Shown: positions 60,303 through 64,000 of the stretch, piece after piece
Numbering within the stretch: the stretch's first letter is position 1
Layout: each line of letters opens with the position of its first letter
DNA from: Paucibacter sediminis
GTDB lineage: Bacteria; Pseudomonadota; Gammaproteobacteria; Burkholderiales; Burkholderiaceae_C
DNA length: 64,000 bases
Reading direction: 5' to 3'
NCBI RefSeq assembly: GCF_030254645.1
Contig: NZ_CP116346.1
Span: forward strand, 620,001-684,000
Notes under the pieces: model-generated
What the model was told of the DNA's origin: nothing
Databases searched by the model: none
What the model saw: the letters and a program-made list of their open reading frames with translations, nothing else
Translations under genes and position numbers: made by a program

Positions 60303-62525
60303 TCAGAACTTCATCTGCACGCCCAGCGTGACCGTGCGCGGCGCGCCGTAATAGCCGCTCAGGATGCCCAGTGCCGGGATGTTGTAGCCATCGGTGCGGT
60401 AGGCCTTGTCGGTGAGGTTGCTGCCCTGCAGCGAGAAGCTGAGGTTCTTGCTGCGCTCCCAGATCAGGCCGGCGGACAGCAGCGAGTAGGCGTCCTGCGC
60501 AATGATCTCGCTCAGATCGGTGGTGGGGTAGACCTTGGTGCGATAGCTCAGGCCGACGCGCGCGCGCAGCAGGCCGCCGAAGGCCGGCTGGCTCAGGTGC
60601 TCGAGGTTCAGGCCGCCCTGGAACTTGGGCGCATTGGAGAACTTCTTGTCCTTGGCCACGTTGACGCCCTTGTCCATGTACTCGTCGTACTTGGCATGCA
60701 GGGCGGCGAGGTTGCCGCTGACGGTCCAGGCCGAGCTGGGGCGCCAGACGAACTCGAGCTCGGCGCCCTGCACGGTGGCCTTGCCGGCGTTGGTGAAGTC
60801 GCCCAGGAAGGTGGGCGCGCCATTGATGACCACGGTGCTGAACACCGAGAGCTGCACGTTCTTGTACTTGTTGTGGAAGGCCGCCGCATTCAGCTCCAGC
60901 CGGCCGCCGTCCAGCACCATCTTGGAACCCAGCTCGAAGGAATCGAGGGTCTCGTCCTCGAAGGGCTTGAGCGTGAGCGGGTTGGCCTGGTTGGCGCGCA
61001 CGTTGTAGCCGCCGGACTTGAAGCCGCGCGAGGCGGTGGCGTACAGATTGGTGGTACTGCTGAACTTGTAGTCCATCGACAGCTTGGGCGCGGTGTTGTG
61101 CACCTTGCGCGTCTTGTCGAAGTCGGCCGCGGTGGCCACCACCTTGGTGTAGGTGCCGTCGGAGAAGCCCTGGTTGAGCACCACCGCGCGCTTGCTCTCC
61201 TCGGTGAGGCGCAGGCCGGCGGTCAGGCCCAGGTCGGGCGTCAGGCGCCAGTTCCAGTCGCCGTAGACGGCCGTGCTCTTGGTGTAGACCTTGCCGTTGG
61301 TGTTGCCGAAAGAACGGAAGATGGTGTCCGCCAGGAAGGCGTTCAGCACCGTGCCGCCGGCCTTGCCATCGAACTGGTAAAGGCCGAGCACGCCCGACTG
61401 CGTGCCGCCGGCGTCGTAGGTGAACTGCAGCTCGTTGCTGCGCTGGCTGTCCGAATAGCTGGCGCGCACGTCGGCGATCTTGTTGGGCAGGCCGTCGAAG
61501 TCGATGCCGGTGGCGGTGTCGCCGCTGCGATAGGCGCTGATGAACTTGGCGGTCCAGGCGTCCGAGACATTCCAGGTGGCGGTGAGCGACTGGCCACCGC
61601 CATGGGTGAAGTTGGCGTTGGCCATGCCGCTGGTGATGTCGTAGCGGCTGGTCGGCACCGGCGTCTTGAGCGGGTCCCAGGTGCTGTTCACCGCCATGCG
61701 CTGGAAGCCGCGCATGTTCGAGTCGTCGCGCGTGCGGTCGATGCTGAACAGCACATTGAAGGGCATGCCGGTGGGGAAGAAGCCGAAGCTGGCGCGGCCG
61801 GCATTGGTCTTCTGGTTGCTGACGGCGCTGCCGTCCACCAGGTTGTGGCCATAGCCATCGTGGTTCAGGCTGGCCAGGGCCACGCGGCCGCGCAACTGCC
61901 CGTCGGCGCTGGCCGCCCCGGCAGCAGCCTTGAGATTGATCTGGCCATAGTTGCCGAAGGCAAAGCTCAGCGCACCCTCGGTGTCCTTGCCGAGCGGGCG
62001 CGACACGTACTTGATGGCGCCGCCAATGGTGTTCTTGCCGTACAGCGTGCCCTGCGGCCCGCGCAGCACTTCCACGCGCTGCACATCGAACACGTCCAGC
62101 AGGCCGCCCTGGGGCCGTGCCACATAGACATCATCGAAGTAGATGCCCACGCCCGGGTCCACGCCCCACAGCGGATCGGCCTGGCCGACGCCGCGGATGA
62201 AGCTGGTGACGGTGGTGTTGCTGCCGCGCGCGGCATAGACGGTGAGGTTGGGCACCTGGCCCTGCAGGTCGCCGAGGTCCTTCACGCCCAGGGTCTCCAG
62301 GGCCTTCTCGGTCATGGCGGTCACGGCCACCGGCACGTCGCGCAGGCTTTCTTCGCGGCGGCGCGCGGTGACGGTCACCGTCTCCAGCGTCGTCACCTCG
62401 CTCTTGGCCTCGTCGGCGGGCTTGCCGCTGGCCGCGGGCGCGGTCTGTTGTGCCATCGCGGGGGCGGCAAAGGCTGCGGCCAGGGCCAGGCAGAGGCGGC
62501 TGATGCGTTGATGCTGAAGGGTCAT
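60303..62525 (-). CDS. TonB-dependent outer-membrane receptor
   Basis: A 740-residue receptor. The signal peptide ends near PAMAQQ. The plug starts after the TonB-box-like VTTLETVTVTA and contains DVPVAVTAMT, VPNLTVYAARGSN and VQRVEVLRGPQGTLYGKNTI; the barrel ends GVQMKF with the C-terminal Phe. The start at 62525 has GGAG 7 bp upstream and is preferred over one 15 codons earlier. The type resembles carbohydrate/aromatic-compound receptors of sphingomonads more than siderophore receptors, but the ligand is unknown. Confidence 0.93.
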   Translation of the reverse strand: MTLQHQRISRLCLALAAAFAAPAMAQQTAPAASGKPADEAKSEVTTLETVTVTARRREESLRDVPVAVTAMTEKALETLGVKDLGDLQGQVPNLTVYAARGSNTTVTSFIRGVGQADPLWGVDPGVGIYFDDVYVARPQGGLLDVFDVQRVEVLRGPQGTLYGKNTIGGAIKYVSRPLGKDTEGALSFAFGNYGQINLKAAAGAASADGQLRGRVALASLNHDGYGHNLVDGSAVSNQKTNAGRASFGFFPTGMPFNVLFSIDRTRDDSNMRGFQRMAVNSTWDPLKTPVPTSRYDITSGMANANFTHGGGQSLTATWNVSDAWTAKFISAYRSGDTATGIDFDGLPNKIADVRASYSDSQRSNELQFTYDAGGTQSGVLGLYQFDGKAGGTVLNAFLADTIFRSFGNTNGKVYTKSTAVYGDWNWRLTPDLGLTAGLRLTEESKRAVVLNQGFSDGTYTKVVATAADFDKTRKVHNTAPKLSMDYKFSSTTNLYATASRGFKSGGYNVRANQANPLTLKPFEDETLDSFELGSKMVLDGGRLELNAAAFHNKYKNVQLSVFSTVVINGAPTFLGDFTNAGKATVQGAELEFVWRPSSAWTVSGNLAALHAKYDEYMDKGVNVAKDKKFSNAPKFQGGLNLEHLSQPAFGGLLRARVGLSYRTKVYPTTDLSEIIAQDAYSLLSAGLIWERSKNLSFSLQGSNLTDKAYRTDGYNIPALGILSGYYGAPRTVTLGVQMKF

Positions 62526-62632
62526 GAGGTCTCCGTTTTGTGGTCTGAACTTTTTTGAGGGCGAGTCCACCCAGCCGGCGCGCGCGGCCGGCGCAAATGG
62601 GCGGGTGGGGAATGCGGGGCTGGCGCGCGCCT

Positions 62633-62665
62633 AAAGCGGGCGTTAAGCGGGCGCTAAGCGGGCGC
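62633..62665. repeat. three tandem 11-bp repeats
   Basis: Three consecutive copies of TAAGCGGGCGC (the first AAAGCGGGCGT) fill 62633-62665 without spacer. They lie upstream of the TonB receptor and overlap the end of the mini-ORF. Confidence 0.6.
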
Positions 62666-62689
62666 AGCCGTGGTGTGGGTGCTGGTCAT
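62654..62689 (-). CDS. possible 11-residue leader peptide upstream of the TonB receptor
   Basis: An ATG at 62689 with GGAG 6 bp upstream opens a frame encoding MTSTHTTAAPA, ending at TAG 62654-62656. It is about 130 bp upstream of the receptor gene on the same strand. The four Thr residues and good ribosome binding site suggest an attenuator-type leader peptide, but chance is a fair alternative. Confidence 0.3.
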   Translation of the reverse strand: MTSTHTTAAPA

Positions 62690-62945
62690 GCCTGTCTCCA
62701 ACTTGTTGTCATGGCCTGTGCGCGGCCAGGTAGGCTTTTCTTTGCAAAGGCCATGCCCAAGGCCGGCCCGGCGGCCCCAAGCAAGTGCAAACCACTAGGC
62801 TTTGGGGCCGAAAGCGGGGCTGGCTCGCCGCTTGGCCGCGCCGGGCCGCGGCGCACAGCGCCCAATTGTCCACACAACAGGCACCGATACGTAAATCGTT
62901 GTCCAATTTTCAGTCGATGTCTGTGTTTCAGACAGCTGGTGCGGC

Positions 62946-63731
62946 TCATTGCGCCGTCCAGCCGCCGTCCACCGGCAGGGCCACGCCGGTGATGCCGGCG
63001 GCCGCCTCACTGCACAGGAACACCGCTACCTCGCCGATGCGCTGCGGCGGCAGCAGGGTCAGGTTGGGCTGTTTCTCGCGCAGCAGTTCGCGGATGCCGG
63101 CCTGGCGGTCGCCGCCCAGGGCGGCGGCGACCGCCTCAATCTGCGGCTGGATGATGGCGGTGTCGGTCCAGCCCGGGCAGATGCAGTTGACCGTGATGCC
63201 CTCGGCCGCGGTCTCCAGCGCCACGCCCTTGGACAGGCCCACCAGCCCATGCTTGGCAGCCAGGTAGGCGGCCTTGTTGACCGAGGCCACCAGGCCATGC
63301 ACCGAGGCGATGTTGACGATGCGGCCCCAGCCGCGCGCGCGCATCCGCGGCACCGCCGCCTTCATGGTGTGGAAGGCCGCGCTCAGATTGACCGCCAGGA
63401 TGGCGTCCCAGCGCTCGGCAGGAAATTCCGCAATGCCGCAGGTGTGCTGGATGCCGGCGTTGTTGACCAGGATGTCGGGCGCGGCCAGCGCCGCGCTGGC
63501 GGCGGCAAGCAGGCCCGCGGCCGCCTGGGCATCGCCCAGATCGGCGCGCACATAGGCGGTGCGGCGCCCCGTGGCGCTGGCCAGTTCGGCGGCCACCGCA
63601 TCGCCCTGCGCCTGCGGCTCGATGCCATGCAGCACCAGGTCCGCGCCGGCTTCGGCCAGGCAGCGGGCGATCGCCAGGCCTATGCCCTGGGTGGCCCCGG
63701 TCACCAGGGCGGTACGGTCGTGCAAGGTCAT
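62946..63731 (-). CDS. bdhA: 3-hydroxybutyrate dehydrogenase (SDR family)
   Basis: A 261-residue short-chain dehydrogenase matching BdhA closely: cofactor motif VTGATQGIGLAIA, NNAGIQH, catalytic Tyr/Lys in KAAYLAAKHGLVGLSK, and the family end VNCICPGWTDTA and LPVDGGWTAQ. It interconverts 3-hydroxybutyrate and acetoacetate with NAD(H), in polyhydroxybutyrate turnover. The start at 63731 overlaps the stop of the acyl-CoA synthetase by 4 bp; together they could convert hydroxybutyrate to acetoacetyl-CoA. Confidence 0.92.
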   Translation of the reverse strand: MTLHDRTALVTGATQGIGLAIARCLAEAGADLVLHGIEPQAQGDAVAAELASATGRRTAYVRADLGDAQAAAGLLAAASAALAAPDILVNNAGIQHTCGIAEFPAERWDAILAVNLSAAFHTMKAAVPRMRARGWGRIVNIASVHGLVASVNKAAYLAAKHGLVGLSKGVALETAAEGITVNCICPGWTDTAIIQPQIEAVAAALGGDRQAGIRELLREKQPNLTLLPPQRIGEVAVFLCSEAAAGITGVALPVDGGWTAQ

Positions 63732-64000
63732 GTCTCGTCGTCCTTCTTGAGTTGCTGGCGCAGCGCCGTCTTCAGCACCTTGCCGTAATGGTTCTTGGGC
63801 AGCGCATCGACGAACAGATAGCGCTTGGGTCGCTTGAAGCGCGCCAGGGCCTGCAGGCATTGCGCATCCAGCGCGGCGGCGTCCGGTTGCGCGCCGGCCT
63901 CGGGCGCGACAAAGGCCACCACGATCTCGCCCCATTCGGCATCCGCCTGGCCCACCACCGCCACCTCGCGCACGCCGGCGCAGCGCAGCAGCACCTCCTC
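63728..64000 (-). CDS. acyl-CoA/acetoacetyl-CoA synthetase, C-terminal part (runs off window)
   Basis: Ninety-one codons including stop are visible, the C-terminal domain of an AMP-forming acyl-CoA synthetase: EVAVVGQADAEWGEIVVAFV, then ARFKRPKRYLFVDALPKNH and the catalytic Lys in YGKVLKTALR. The main AMP-binding domain lies outside the window. It overlaps bdhA by 4 bp; activation of acetoacetate or a related acid is inferred from that pairing. Confidence 0.85.
   Translation of the reverse strand, partial: EEVLLRCAGVREVAVVGQADAEWGEIVVAFVAPEAGAQPDAAALDAQCLQALARFKRPKRYLFVDALPKNHYGKVLKTALRQQLKKDDET

Larger units (their letters stand above)
62526..62945. promoter_or_regulatory. 420-bp leader region of the TonB receptor
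   Basis: No protein-coding gene of normal size is seen. The gap holds a possible 11-residue mini-ORF (62654-62689, minus strand) with a strong ribosome binding site and, overlapping its end, three 11-bp tandem repeats (62633-62665). The rest has no feature I can support; no riboswitch core was recognised. Confidence 0.45.

Noticed and set aside
62633-62665. CRISPR array
   Set aside because: The 11-bp repeats are directly adjacent without spacers, far too short for CRISPR, and no cas gene is nearby.
62526-62945. Fur box or cobalamin riboswitch upstream of the TonB receptor
   Set aside because: No AT-rich GATAATGAT-type repeat and no B12-box-like core is present in this GC-rich gap.

Overview
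The window is a very GC-rich, densely coded chromosomal segment with short intergenic gaps and many 4-bp ATGA gene overlaps. The gene families present (LytS/LytTR pairs, DUF1302/DUF1329/RND export-type modules, GcvA-like LysR, BdhA, a class II ribonucleotide reductase with a LexA-type box) suggest a betaproteobacterium of the order Burkholderiales, possibly near Roseateles/Pelomonas. That is an inference from gene content and style; no rRNA gene is present to confirm it. I found no tRNA, rRNA or CRISPR array.

Left part (1-12418, minus strand): two tandem operons. The first is a carbohydrate operon: a Gfo/Idh-aldo/keto reductase fusion, a second Gfo/Idh enzyme, a sugar isomerase/epimerase-fold protein, and an ABC importer (ATPase, binding protein, two permeases, the last cut by the window edge). 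The second encodes a divergent two-subunit glycine-decarboxylase-like PLP enzyme (GcvPA/GcvPB-like), an AcoX-type NAD-kinase-fold protein and an SDR dehydrogenase. A nearly identical LacI-type operator (core GAAACGTTT) lies just upstream of the first gene of each operon, which ties them into one regulon. A GcvA-like LysR gene diverges from the second operon. This pair of operons is the best candidate for an undescribed catabolic system.

13400-20926: an ECF sigma factor flanked by two cupin proteins and a divergent SRPBCC gene, with two mirror-image promoter-like elements between the divergent genes; then an esterase, a TPR protein, a small membrane protein and a first LytS/LytTR pair.

20944-41592: an amine/amide catabolic island. 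Ten minus-strand genes (41592 down to 26433) are spaced closely enough to be one operon of about 15 kb: saccharopine/lysine-6-dehydrogenase-like enzyme, aldehyde dehydrogenase, DUF1329, DUF1302, RND transporter, YCF48-like protein, amidase, APC permease, flavin amine oxidase, second aldehyde dehydrogenase. A second amidase, a TetR regulator, a glutamine-synthetase-like (PuuA-type) gene and a PuuB-like oxidase follow. Two matching palindromes lie upstream of the operon. An unexplained 690-bp non-coding stretch with long inverted repeats interrupts the island.

41981-64000: mixed housekeeping and accessory genes: a YdeI-like protein, class II ribonucleotide reductase with a LexA-type box, a degenerate GGDEF protein, hydrolases, a DUF1134 (EipA-like) protein, a 264-bp MITE inserted exactly at a stop codon, an MFS transporter, PilZ, nitroreductase, a solute-binding protein, a second LytS/LytTR system carrying an extra pseudokinase, an orphan molybdopterin oxidoreductase, a TonB-dependent receptor with a hydrolase, 3-hydroxybutyrate dehydrogenase and the end of an acyl-CoA synthetase.
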